Shown here in pieces: positions 1-11,640 of a DNA stretch of 64,000 bases. Where the stretch lies: positions 547,572-611,571 of the forward strand of contig JANFAH010000041.1 in assembly GCA_024663395.1 (NCBI GenBank), in the 5' to 3' direction. The number at the start of each line of letters is the position of its first letter. The stretch's first letter is position 1. The stretch comes from Pisolithus tinctorius (Eukaryota > Basidiomycota > Agaricomycetes > Boletales > Pisolithaceae). The position numbers were made by a program, and so were the translations under genes. The notes under the pieces were generated by a model that was not told the DNA's origin, did not search any database, and saw nothing but the letters and a program-made list of their open reading frames with translations.

Positions 1-2512
1 TCTTAGATGGGCAATTGAACATGTCCACCATTCTCTTCTCTCCACTGGCCAGTCATTTGTGAGGCTCATCACAACACATCAAATCAGCAAAACTGACCTT
101 TTTGGAACAACCAGCAGTCGCCTCAATAGTGTTGATGTTGTACTGATGGTGCCAGAAAGTACTTGGAATCTATGCACCACAGCAAATTTCAAAGCAAAAA
201 GTTCCAACTCTAACCTCCCTGGCAATGAAACAAGCTGCTCTGCAGCCAAAGGGGATATGTGGTGAGCCAGTTCTACAGCACCACTCTGGTGTAAGAATGG
301 GATGATCACAGCAGGGTTGAGTGTGGGTGGTGCACTGCTGGATTGGCATAGTAGTGAAGTGGCAAGAATTGAGCCAACTCCTTGTGGACTGGGTATGGCA
401 GTAGTGATGGGTTTGGAAGAGGGATGTTGTGAAGGCACTGGCAACCAGTATGCTCCAGATGCAGATATATCAAAAGCCTGAACCTTGCATGGGCAGTATT
501 TGTCAGGAGATGTCATGTACTTTTCACCATGCCTTGGGAGAAGTTGTTGGGAAATTGCATGAATGGCCCAATGTTTGCGCAATACATCTTCAGTAGCCTC
601 AGGGTTGATGTAGCGAGTGGCAAAGTCACATTGAGTGCATGCAAGCCCACCAACAGGGTTTCGAAGATGAGGAATGGGTCCAAACTGGTCTCCTCGCATG
701 CGCAAGTCTCGAAGCTCCTCATTTGTTGCCACAATGTTAGGATATCTTGACAAAATGCGGTATATGAATTGCAGCTGGTCCTGCTTATACTTCTCTCCCT
801 TTTTGCAAAACCTGACCTTGTGAGACATGGATGATGTCCCATGGCAATGTGCAAACAGGCGCTGTAAGGGGACTCCCAGCCTGCAAATCTGTCCATCATG
901 CAGGTTCATGCAGATGATGATATCATAATCTGGTAGAAATTGACAGTTAATGCTCTCCAAATCTTTATCCCTGATAACCCTGTTGGAAGCAGGCTGGGCA
1001 TGTATATTCTGGTCAAGTGCAAGGTGACGGACTGACAGCATGGCTCTACAATAACATGTTAGTGCTTAGTTAGTTGGTGGGCAGGGTATGCATCTTACTT
1101 GCCACCATGACCAGACCACTTCCTGAACCTTCCAGGGACCTTCTGCAGATCAATATGGAACACTCTCTTGAGGTATTGTTCACCAAGATAGCCAGGCCTT
1201 GCCCCCCCATCTGACTGACAAGCCCTCTGCTCACTACTTGAGAGGACAAATGGAAAGGCAGCTGGGACCCCAGGATTGGCAAGGGCCAGGTTATATGAGG
1301 AAGTGATCTTCAAGGGTGGAACTAGGACATATGGAACTCTTCTCTTCTTTTTCTCCATGTCCCTACTTGTCTTAGAATGTGGCAGTTGCATTTGGGCACC
1401 TTGTTGACTGGTAACCAATGAGGTTAAATCTGTATCATCAAGGTTGTACAAGGAACCCTCTAAAGGCCTGGTTAATTATCTCATTGAAAGACATGTGCAA
1501 TATTACAGACCTGGAACATCCAAAACAGTGAGCTCACACTCCATGTTTGACCCATGCACACTGTCATGAAAGCTGAAGAGGGAACCATCTGAAAATCTGA
1601 CTGAGTATGCCAACAAACAAGGAAGTTTGCAATATTACAGACCTGAAGCATTTGAGGCAGCATCACTGGATAGCTCCCATTCAGTGTGTGACCTGCACCT
1701 GCTATCATCAATGCCATGGGAGAAACCCTCTGGAGATGTCTAAATGAATCAGCATGTAACAAGAAAAATTGCAAATATACCATTGTTACAAGGTACCACC
1801 TGGGTATTGTCCTCTCCCCCCATCTCCCCTGCATCACAAGACACCACTACACTGAGGTTGCCAGTATCAGATGCATCTGAATGAAAGCAGGCTACATAAA
1901 AAAGAAAAACACTTAGATAGAGCAAAGAAACCATACCCTGTTGAAACTCCAGGACATCTGGGTCACTGGCTGCACTGTCCTCTATCTCCTTATGCAAATC
2001 AGATTCTTCTTCTGCCATTTGTTCCTCCATATCCTCTTCTTCTGCCATTTGTTTCTCCACATCCTCTTCTTCCTCTGGGGTTGGTACTGGATTGTCAACA
2101 ATGTCATCATTAAAATCTGTACACATAACCTCTGTGTTGTCGCATGTAAACTGATCCAAGACAAAGAGTTGGAGGGCATCTAGCATTGCATCTGAAAATG
2201 CTACTTGGCCCTTTGAAATGCTACCCAGAGAGTCAATGAGAAGCCCAATGTGCAAAACAGCAGACTTACAGTTGTATGTGGGGCTCAGATGGCTGAGGAT
2301 CAACAACAATTGTGCAGACCCTGAGCCCTTGGTGTGAATCTCCTATACCTTGAAAAAACCCATCCAAGCAAGTGAGTAGCCATGGTTTCAGCATTTTTCT
2401 CAGTGTACAAGTGATGTGTGAGGACGTCTTTGAGGTGAAGGAGGCCAGCAGTTCTAGCACGCTCAGCCACTGCACACTTTCCTGTCTTGTCAGTGGCCAC
2501 GTCATACCTCAT
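1..2512 (-). CDS. OrsD-like (DUF3505-type) zinc-binding protein gene, partial at the left edge
   Basis: Multi-exon gene read leftwards and leaving the window; function unknown. The clearest exon is about 79-1041: a C-x2-C-type motif (GLACTQCDFA) and a following H...H stretch match the layout of OrsD/DUF3505 zinc regions and of the two subtelomeric genes at 57 and 61 kb (compare CKVQAF...W here with CKMQRF...F in gene A). An intron with a good branch site (CTAAC) lies just upstream of 1041 and joins in phase to the exon at 1095-1451 (GHGGK to AMLSV), so the methionine at 1041 is internal. Further exons lie at about 1565-1650, 1660-1740, 1890-2270 (acidic, EEE-rich) and 2300-2512. The start is uncertain and may lie upstream of 2512. 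Exon structure beyond the named junctions is my reading. Confidence 0.55.
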
Positions 2513-2725
2513 TGACTCTGATCATCATGTCAAGCAATTATCACAGTAGCCTTCTGGCATGCATCAGAACAAGCTTTACAAGTTATCGACCTAACATACA
2601 GAAGCCAGAAGCTAGAAGAAGATCAAGTACTGTATGTAACTTGGTACAACAAAGACGCATACAGCAGGTACTTAACACATGTCAGAGGGTGTCAAAGGAT
2701 GACAAGAGGTGAAACAAGACGGTGG

Positions 2726-4300
2726 CTAGGTACTTTCCATTACACAAGGGCCCCTGCAGAGACTACAGTTGTAGCAAGAAAGGTGATCCTGAAGCTTCGC
2801 ATTGACTCTGTACTCATTGTCAAGGTGGGCATGGGGTTCCCAGATATTTTCCTCCCGAGGAAGACCCTTCCACTTGACAAGGTACTGGTCATGTCCTTGC
2901 CACCAATTCGTGGAATACGCAGGGGGAAGGAGGATAGGTGACAGCACCTGCAACAGATGAGGAGAATGTGGACAGAGCATCTGGAATGGACCAAAGAACA
3001 GGCTGGTTGAAGGGGTAAAAGTAAACTCAGGTTTCGAGGCGGACCATGATGGTGGGGAGAGTTCATTCCCCATGCCAGTGGGTCCAGCACTGGAGTTCAG
3101 GTTCACAATGGGACATGTACGCGGATAGGAAGTGAGATAGGCGAGGTGGGTGGAGTGACGGTGCGAGGGAGGGATAGAGGCGGAGGCGGAGCTGAGTGGA
3201 GGTGAGTCTTCACATGTAGAGAGATGCTGAGAGATGACGGTGCTGTTCCAAAATTGATCAGGGGTGGTACTTGACAATGAGGTGGTCACTGACGCTGGGA
3301 CTTCCATGCAAGTTCCAGTTGGGGGTTGACAGAGGACCGCTCAACCTACGCTGATTGCGCACTGCTTTATCCATCATTCTACTGGCTCCATCATCATCTT
3401 GCCACTGTTGACAGGTTTGAGGGGATGCGGTAGTGTGAGAAGGGATCCGTACAGGACTGGTGGTCGCACTTTTGCTAAGTCGACCATGAATACAGGTCAC
3501 ATCGCTGTTTTGGGCTTCGTATTCTGTGTGCCAGATTGCTTCTTCACGTTCTAGGGCATAGAGGGCGTCCATGGCAACGCTCTGAGGGAGTTGAGAAGGG
3601 CGATGGATTGGGAAGCAGGAGATGGGACTGGGAATGATGATGGGGTACTGTGCCATATGACCAGATAGAGGTAGGTTGTGCATAGGCTTCGCCCCACGGT
3701 ATGAGTAGTGTACTGTGTCATATGGACAAGAGAGGAAGAACAATTACATGAGTGAGTAAGCCCATACAATGGATGGGTCCAACGTTACCTCCTCGTCACT
3801 GTTTGCTCTACTTTTTGCCTTCTTCATGACTCGAATGGCGGTAGTGGGGATATGGGGCTCGGATATGATCAAGGAGCAAAGGCTGATAGTGGATTTGAGG
3901 CCGTAAGCAGATGTGGTAGTGGAATGTTCTGATTTGAGTTTTTCTACCCTTGGCACTGGGTCCTGTCCATACGATGCAGGAGGGGAGACTGTTGATCGAT
4001 GGCAGGTGCTTGAAATGGCATGAAATCGGAGGAGACTGCAGAGGGGAATCTGATGACCATTGCACAAAGGGAATGGGGCTAATGCGTGCACTTGGCCCTG
4101 AGATATCTACAGGACTGTCCAGATCTCCACATCCACAAGTGTGGGCGTGACATACCACACACCGTTCACCATTCAAATGCATTCGAGGAATAGTACCAGG
4201 TCCCCAAAGAGCGAGAGCGACAGCACAGGGATGGGCAAGATACAACCATAAGACTTTAAGGGTGGGAAGAGATGAACCTCTCAAACAGAGCAGAGACTGA
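2726..4300 (-). pseudogene. Decayed mobile-element remnant with a chromodomain-like segment
   Basis: Overlapping short minus-strand frames give no single intact gene. The stretch near 2790-2910 encodes QYLVKWKGLPREENIWEP, a good match to the core of a chromodomain as found at the C-terminus of Ty3/Gypsy chromoviruses. The Ser/Pro-rich part upstream (about 2960-3310) is repeated on the opposite strand at 35170-35580. The rest (3300-4284) includes a Cys/His-rich stretch (ERCVVCHAHTCGCGD) I cannot assign. Several frame changes mean it is best read as a remnant rather than an expressed gene. Confidence 0.4.
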
Positions 4301-4321
4301 AGAACACATCTACTCAGAGGT

Positions 4322-4500
4322 AGGGAAAATGAAACAACACTGATAGGCTCACCTGCTCCCGAGTAACGGCTGCAAGGAATTTAGGGGAAAGCATAAATAT
4401 CATCCCCAGGTCCAAGGATTGAGTAGATGCAAGGAGGGTGAAGGGACCCTCATAGCTGCTGCTTGTCATTGTACCAATGAAGACATGGGGAGGGCAACAT
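4322..4500. repeat. Dispersed repeat, copy 1 (pair at 30085-30260)
   Basis: About 180 bp beginning at a GAAATGAAACAA-like stretch and ending at a GAAGACATGGGGAGGG stretch recurs with modest divergence at 30085-30260. Each copy lies on the downstream side of one copy of the duplicated gene (5287-6714 and 30838-32303), so it marks the edge of a larger duplicated block. No coding signal is seen. Confidence 0.6.
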
Positions 4501-4569
4501 TAGCACTTCGGAAAACCCCAGGTGGGTGGAGTGAGGTCCATCTTGGTTGATGAGGATCATGTGAGATGT

Positions 4570-4610
<41 letters not shown>
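4570..4610. repeat. (GT)n microsatellite
   Basis: About twenty uninterrupted GT dinucleotides. Simple repeat, no gene. From 4611 to about 5280 I see no gene or recognisable site. Confidence 0.95.
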
Positions 4611-4616
<6 letters not shown>

Positions 4617-5286
4617 GGAGCGTGATAGGGCATGAAGGGCGGAATGTGCAACAATGCAGATAGAAATTGAACTAGAACATGCTTGTGCCACTACTGGTCA
4701 TGTCTCAGGCCGGTTGGGAGAACTGTAGCATACTTGGGGGTTGGTCCCATTACCACAGAGCTGATGACGTAGAGTTCAGGCCAGCAACAACGTCAATAAT
4801 TCAGCGTCTCTCAGCGCAAGCTGGGATTTAAGAAGCCCGAAATGCGCTAAGGCCTGGCATGACTCACCAGACCGTAGTACTTGAGGATTTATTGATTTAT
4901 AAAGTATCAACTAGAGTCGCCGAAATGAATGTGCTACTACTAGAGTACCAGTTAAGTAATGGCCCTAGTCCGTCTGAGGCATAACCAATGACTTGGATAG
5001 CTTATCAGATTGTCAGGTCGCCCGTCCCTATTCGAACATCTTTGATATGTACTAAGTGTCAGACTACATTCTATCTGAAAGATACAATACTCATTACCAA
5101 GCACACATACATAGCTCGCTCTTTAAAGAGGGGAGGTGTGATGTGGTCATTGTGAACTCTAATGTCTCGAAGAGGACAAAGAAATGAGAGAGAAGTGAAG
5201 GGCTTCCAGAAACATTGAATGGAAAATGAATGGTAACGAGAAACAGTTCACATACGACCCGTCATTCCGGTCTGGTGCAGCGACCT

Positions 5287-6714
5287 TTACTTTGGGGGGT
5301 GTAGGATTGTCGCCGCCCTCCTGAATGCCTCCAGTTCTTGCAGCAGTTTGGCATTTGCTGCCTCTGCTGCCTCACGTTGTTTGCGTTCCTGTTTTGCATT
5401 CTCTTCCGCCACCTTGCATTGCTCACGTTCCCATTTCGCAGTTTTGTCGGCTGCCTTCGCATTCTCTTCTGCCACCTCACGTTGCTCACGTTCCCGTTTC
5501 GCAGCCTCCCTGGCCACCTTCGCATTCTCCCCTGCCACCTCACATTGCTCACGTTCCCGCTTCGCAGTTTCGTCTGCTGCCTTCACATTCTCTTCCGCCC
5601 TTTTCGCAGCTTCCTCCACAGCCTGACATTGTTCACGTTCTTGTTGCCTCTCTTCCTCTTGCTGTTTGGGTCATTGTAAGCATGGACAGTAAATAGAAAT
5701 AAGAGAAAATGCACCTCTCATTCAAGTCTTTGCTGTGCTTCAACCTCCTCAGCCAAAGAAACCCAAGTTGCATGATACTGGGCACACGCCGCATCTACGC
5801 TCTCTTTTGTATGAATTGGCACCCGAGCCCATGTGCCCCCCCAATGGGTCTTGGGCTCTTGTATGGCACCCTCAAATAGTGTCTTGAGTGCTTCGAATAT
5901 GGTGTCGGCGAACCAGTAGCATTGTGTGAGGTGGAGGTTGTACACAGGTTCAAGTCACGAAGTTACATGAAGCAAGGTCGCCAGCTCATGCGCAGAAGGC
6001 CCTGTTCTAGTAAACATTAGCCTGCAGATGCGAGTAACCCCCTCACACTTCAGCTTCAGCTCATCGCCAGCTAGACTATCCCGGGATGCCCAGCTGACAT
6101 GATCATCAGCACCCCATTGTGATGAGGAACTGGAGGCAAAAGAAGATGAAATACGAGCTGAACGCTTGCGATTTCTTTTTACCTTTCCACTGGTCTTATT
6201 AGCTTTGTGCAAAGGAGAGCTGCTTTCCTCGGCACTGCTCGGGGAGGAATCTCTGGCAACATCTGGTGAGGTGGGAGCAGCTACGGCAATTTCTGGTGGA
6301 GTGAGTGGTGGTGTGATGGCACCTGGTGGGGTGAGGATTGTTCCACTGGACGCTGGAGCAGCAGCTGTCTCGGTAAATTGCGCGGCATCTACAGAATTAT
6401 CAGTGGGTTAAATCAATGATCTAAATATGAGAGTAACCAGTAGCATGGTCCCCCAAATTGTGCTTACCACGACCCCTCTCAGCAACGACAATGGCTACGT
6501 GCTTTTCGTCAGGGGAGAGGATGTCGAACCGCAAGAATTCATGCTCTTCCTTCCCACCCAGGTTTTTATACCACCCAACTTCGAAGACAAAACAGTCCGA
6601 TGTGGAAGTACATTCACGGACGATTTCATACCAATCCTTGATGGGAAAGGAGAGAATGGCGGGTCGACCTAACGCAGTGAACAGACCTCTGATCTTGGGA
6701 GGTTCTGGGGCCAT
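5287..6714 (-). pseudogene. Duplicated hypothetical coiled-coil protein gene, copy 1 (nonsense-mutated)
   Basis: Homologue of the intact gene at 30838-32303, with the same three-exon plan: first exon from ATG at 6714 (MAPEPPKIRG), a Ser/Pro-rich middle, and a C-terminal coiled coil built of Lys/Glu/Arg/Gln repeats (AKREREQREVAEENAKAA type). Copy 2 reads TCG CGA CTC (S-R-L) where this copy reads TCG TGA CTT, a stop near 5955-5957 from a CpG-to-TpG change. Upstream it is joined directly to flank that in the other locus lies about 1.8 kb away, so DNA has been lost here or gained there. Biochemical function unknown; the family looks basidiomycete-specific to me. Confidence 0.7.
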
Positions 6715-6734
6715 TCCGAGTATGAGAAAGAGTC

Positions 6735-7180
6735 TTCGGATAGACTTCCACCGACGACAAGATCGACATCTTTTGTAGGCGTTTCATAGCACAAAGCTTC
6801 GTCGATACCCTGTAAAACTTTGTATTCCATAGAATAACATAGATATAAGTAAAACCTCCTAAAATCAAAATGAAAATTTTGAGCTCTCAAGCTCAGGGTC
6901 CGTATTAATTGCCTCTCGTTTCCATCGGACAGCCATTCTTGCCTCATGAGGCTTTCGTTCTTAGTGGTCATCGTTCACGTTCTTGTTGTTGTCACTGTCG
7001 CCTGTAATCATAGTAGCACCATCGTATCACTTTCTGTAGCTTCGCATTCATGGTCCGTTGTCCCTCCTCGTAGGTCGCCACAGTCCTTTGTATCGCAGCC
7101 ACTTAGATGTCGATCGCACTTTGTCGTGGGTACCAGCTTTCCCCACAACAGCATAGATGTAAGTAGAATGTCGTAAAACA
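6735..7180. repeat. Duplicated flank shared with about 34125-34620
   Basis: Sequence with GACGACAAGATCGAC..., a run about CCATAGAATAACATAGAT, and a GTAGCACCAT...TCACTTTC stretch is repeated at 34125-34620. In the second locus the same flank continues into an Erg26-like fragment (DVDLVVGG...), while here it is fused straight onto the 5' end of the duplicated gene. It reads as part of a segmental duplication followed by deletion. Between 7180 and about 8140 no other gene is recognisable. Confidence 0.6.
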
Positions 7181-7367
7181 AACACGAGACCTGGAGCTCC
7201 TGAGCTCAGTGCATGAGTTCCCTTACGCCTCGCCTCCATCGAACGACCATCTTTGTCTTGCGTGGCCATTGTCCTGCGTCGAACCATGTCACCATCATTA
7301 TCGCTAGTCGACATGCAACCGTTATGACATGCCAACCAACCAGCAGTGCCACAAAATTTAATAATTG

Positions 7368-7419
7368 CCTAAATGGGCACAAGCGATGAAACACACTTCC
7401 TCGCTTGCGCCAATTTAGG
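7368..7419. repeat. 52-bp hairpin (inverted repeat), member 1
   Basis: Two 23-bp arms with 3 mismatches enclose a 6-base loop (ACACAC). The arms begin and end with CCTAAAT/ATTTAGG. The inner part (CAAGCGA.GAA and its complement) is shared with the hairpin at 11552-11603, so these are two members of one small family. Confidence 0.75.
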
Positions 7420-8139
7420 AAAGACCTGTGCCAGCAGTTTGGACTTGGGTGCAATACCCGGGAGATCCACAGCCAGTTCAAGGATGGGGAAGGTTGCAAT
7501 GGATGTGGAAAAATCTTTCATGTCTGCTGTGATGAAGTTGAATGTTGCTTAAGGGGCAAGATGGCGACGAGGATGGTGAATTACGGATGACACAGATACT
7601 TGATTGGCGTTGACCTAGCAGCAAAGCCAAGTTGAGTCGAGTATGAGCGAGCCTGATGCTCTGCAAAACCGCCTTGATGGATGATCTTTATTCGTCTCAC
7701 AATTGTCCACTTTCCTGACTAGTGATTCCCGAGGTCGGGGGCAACTGAGCAGGATAGGGGGGTTGGGGGTCATTGTGCATGGTGGCTCAAGTCTGAGAAG
7801 CAGTATGGGATAGCAGTGAGTGATTATTTTCTCGAGTGAGAACGGGCGTTGAATGACCTTCATTATAGGAGCACCAAAGATGGGGAGCAATGCGAAGCGG
7901 CAGGGTCTCACCCACACCATGGACCTGTGTGGCAGTAAGGATGACAAGAGTGGTGACTTGGCAAGAGTACGTGACATGACTATATACCACTTCATCGTCC
8001 TATGTAGATGGACAGTCACATCTCAGGCCCCTTTCAATCAACCAAAATTTCATATTAATGTAATAACGGTACATGCAGAGTTCACAAGCTATACATCAGA
8101 TGGTATGAGTGAGCCAAGTCAACATTAACGAGTACAGAT

Positions 8140-8545
8140 GAATGGTGTCAGATGACTCAACCTCCAAGGTGATGGTCTTGCCGGTGGATGTCTCAATGAA
8201 GATCTGCATACCGCCACAGTGATGAAGGATCAGGCGAAGAGTTGGCTCCTTCTGAATATTGTAATCAGAAAGGGTACAGCTGTCCTCAAGCTGCTTACCA
8301 GCAAAAATGAGACCCTGCTGATCGGGGGGGGCTTCTTGTCCTGGGTCTTCGCCCTGACGTTGTCGATGGTGTCCGAGGATTCCAGCTCAAGGGTGATGGT
8401 CTCGACAAAGAGAGGCAGACAAGGTGGAGAGTGGACTCCTTCCAGATATTGTAATCCAGGAGGGTGTGACCATCTTTGCGCTGCTCACCAGCGAAAATCA
8501 AATGCTGCTGGTCAGGGGGAATACTAAGATGCGTCAGGTAGTTGC
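8140..8545 (-). pseudogene. Polyubiquitin pseudogene fragment
   Basis: On the minus strand the DNA encodes about one and a half ubiquitin units in head-to-tail order. Seen are [18 protein letters not shown], then [16 protein letters not shown], then after a frame change a second partial unit containing [14 protein letters not shown], a [14 protein letters not shown] stretch, an LHHCGG end and a fresh MQIF start. Ubiquitin is a 76-residue, nearly invariant protein; the many substitutions plus frame breaks show this is dead sequence. The poly arrangement (GG followed by M) shows it derives from a polyubiquitin gene, by recombination or retrocopying. Confidence 0.8.
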
Positions 8546-8699
8546 TGGGCAAGTGGTAGAAAGGACACTTACCCTCAGCGAGCGCTACCAGGATGGGAAT
8601 AGCATGTGTGAAATAATGTTTGAACTCACAAGGCAAGGGGAGGGGAAAGCCGACGCTAGGTACAGGCATGCATAGGCATTGGTGTGATTCGCTGTGGTG

Positions 8700-10100
8700 A
8701 TGTTAAGACAGATATTTGTACTGGGTCAGCCAGCAGGTGGGCTTACCGTGCGACATGGTGCTGTTCAAAAACTTAGCTGGTTTCGTTCTCCATGACCCTT
8801 CACAACTTTGGGTGGGCTGTTTATCGATGGTGGGTGAATGGTGAGTGTAGTGGCAGTCATGGCATTTGTTGGAGTAAGGATGGCAAGGCGGAACGTGAAG
8901 CTCCGGAGCCTGAGCAGCATGAGGATGGAAAACAACGCCAATGCGTTGGAGGTGTCAATTTCACCTTGATGTTTGTTGTTACTTGTTTTTACAGAATCGC
9001 TGTGCGACTCCGAGTCCCTACCCACTACATGGTGGTAGAACCACGCAGGTCAATGGTGAGTGGTATGTATACATCCAAACTATGTTTCTCTCATGCATCC
9101 ATCTCATTTACCTTCACTCTCAATTCTCTCCAGCCGCACATCTTCAACACTGAGCGATCTCCCACTGTTGCGGGAGATGGTATTGACAGCTTGAAAAGCA
9201 ATCGACGACCGCCTTGTCAAGGAGAATGAAGCATGTTTTGAGCAGCCGGTGTGGGTAGAGATGTTGGAAGGAGATGGGTCAGCTTTGAGGGCTCGGAATG
9301 TGTGGATTGGGTCATGGAAGCTTTGAAATGGTGGATGACCAAATGCTACGCTGCCATCATCTATCAGGTGCGTATCATCATATCTGGAACTCATTACACA
9401 GTTTCTAATGCTTGCTTTGCATCCCTCATAGATTCTTGTGTCCAACATCCTACTTCGCCCCATGCTACCAACATAGATGCAATGATGCTCTCTCAAACCT
9501 CCCACACTCGTGCTCAAGTAGAGAGGAAGCCCGCATAGATTTGTTGAAATGGATTTGCAAATGGTGGATGGTGGTACACCAAGAAGGCGGATCCGATGCG
9601 CTGGAGGGCTGGTCTATCAAGGAAACTTTGCAAGGTATGATCCCCTTCCTTCAATGTACTTATTTATGCCCAATTTGCCGACAAGCCAGCAGAAATTGAA
9701 GTCCCTGTCGAAGACCTCTTGTCTCCCATGCCGCACCAAACACTCCAAAACCCTCACTTATCCCGTGCACTCTGTCCATCATTGATCCGTAGATTGGCGA
9801 ACGATGCTGAGTCAGGTACACTCTTCAAGGTTCACTCCCTCATGCTTCTGTTCTTTCCTGTTCTGTACTTTCCTCGTCCAAACCTCAAGGCAGGGATGGT
9901 AATCTTGCTAGTCCAGGAGCCTTGATCTGCAGTGTCGCACGGAGTATGGCCGTGCTCACCCCATCTGGGTCTGCTGGGGTACTCAATCACAGCACGACGT
10001 CGCATTGAGCATAAGGACTGGTGCAACGGAGAAGGCTCGCGTTCATGGGCATGATGACTATGTCCAGCACCAGCGGCGCAGACTGATGGCAATCAGGATG
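8700..10100. other. No recognisable gene
   Basis: Only short overlapping frames on both strands, none with a domain I recognise and none forming a consistent spliced reading. It may hold remnants of a decayed gene. Nothing firm to annotate. Confidence 0.5.
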
Positions 10101-10120
10101 GAAAGTCAACTCCCATACCA

Positions 10121-11245
10121 TTGGTCACTGCGCCTGCGAACAGACGACCGACACTTTCACAGATTATCATAAATGGTACATCGTCCATGCATTCTACCAC
10201 ATCAGCCTCAACATCTATCTCCCAGTCAACCTATACTGAACATCCCGCTCCCTCTATCCAATATCAACACTCCACTGCCATTCGCTCATCCCATCATCCA
10301 AGCAACGGCCTCCCTACACTTCACATACCATCTACACTTTCCCATCTGAAATCGAGCCTTTCCTCTGTAACATCAAATACCAACACGTTCCGGACTTCGC
10401 CGTCAGAACTTGTTGCACCCACATCCACAGGTTTGGGTGGTGCGCAGTCATGGAAGGTGTCTGGGGGATCGACCCTTTAGACAGTTAGCACGAGGATGAT
10501 CAGGATGAGTGCTAAAAAGGCAACTGCCTCCATACCGGGGTCGACTGCAACCGGGACATCTCATCTGTGGCGTCTGAGGCACAGATATGTAACAACGTCA
10601 ACGAGTCGGCCATGATGGTGGGCGATGATGATGACAACGACGACAATAATCGTTCATACATGTCGAGCAAATCTCCACCACAGTCGAAGCCCCCAGACGA
10701 AACTGAATATGTTGAGTTGAGAGGGCAAGGGAGTCGAGATGGCGAGGTGGGGGAGCCAGAGGACGATGAAAACGTCGGAAACGATGGCGGCAGCGACGCT
10801 GAAGCGGCCAGCAAGCGCCTCGACGAAGAAAACTCGCCAGTACCACCTTCCAAACCACCGAACCACTCCGGCGAGCCCCCAAAATGTGCCGACAACCGAG
10901 ACATGTCAAGAAACTCTGAAGACACCCCGAGACACGATGGAATGTGACCAGACGATCCCCCCAGAGGCACTCAATGAAGCTGAGGATGGACGGAAACGGT
11001 CCCAGAGAGTCGAAGATGAGGTCGCAAGCAGGAGCGAAAAGGCTGCAGGCATGGAGGCAGTAGACGACGGGTGGAGGGTCAAAGTCGATGAAACATGGAG
11101 CTGTGTCAATGGCAGACCGCATCCAAATGCTCTAGGTGACCCAAACGAGCAAACCGGCCGCTGTAGAAGTCGAGCCAGGGGGGGGGGGAATCGAGGAAAG
11201 CCAAAGAAAATGCATACCGGGCGGCCCAACCTCAAATCAAAATGA
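10121..11245 (+). pseudogene. Low-complexity hypothetical reading frames, probably repeat-derived
   Basis: Three overlapping plus-strand frames: Ser/Thr/Pro-rich (10121-10480), acidic with GDDDDNDDNN (10567-10947), and basic/polar (10739-11245). The last carries peptides such as KRPASASTKK and ends PNLKSK. None has a recognised domain and they do not join cleanly. The composition resembles peptide stretches I remember as frequent in mobile-element-rich boletoid genomes, a weak recollection only. Confidence 0.25.
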
Positions 11246-11551
11246 GTTGAACGCATCCTGAGTGCAGACACACGGAGAACGATTGGGAGGATGATGGACG
11301 ACTGCAAAACGACTGCAGGATGAAGGGGAAGGTGGAAGGACACGGAAATGCATCAAAAGAGGGGGAGAGGATGTGTCGAGGCTGCAAGACCATCCGACGC
11401 CGGGAGACGATGAAAACAATCAGCACCATGACACAAGATCTTTGTAGTATTAAGTTTGTCAAGTCCTTCATGTTGTAACATGTCCAAGGTTCACTACATT
11501 GTACTTTGTAGGCTACGAAGTGTTTCAGGGTGCTGCAGCTTCAGACACTTA

Positions 11552-11603
11552 CCAAAATGGGTGTAAGCGACGAAGCATGCTTCTTCGCTTATGCCCACTT
11601 TGG
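11552..11603. repeat. 52-bp hairpin, member 2, in front of the TET/JBP-like gene
   Basis: Two 24-bp arms with 4 mismatches around a CATG loop. The arm core TAAGCGA.GAAG with its complement is shared with the hairpin at 7368-7419. It ends about 28 bp before a TATA-like sequence and about 105 bp before the ATG at 11709, a position where it could affect transcription. Confidence 0.75.
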
Positions 11604-11630
11604 CAACTATTAAATCATCTTAAACCTCTA

Positions 11631-11640
11631 CATATATAGT
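11631..11640 (+). promoter_or_regulatory. Candidate TATA box of the TET/JBP-like gene
   Basis: ACATATATAG lies about 70 bp upstream of the ATG at 11709, followed by a T-rich stretch. Position and sequence fit a fungal core promoter; no experimental support. Confidence 0.4.
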
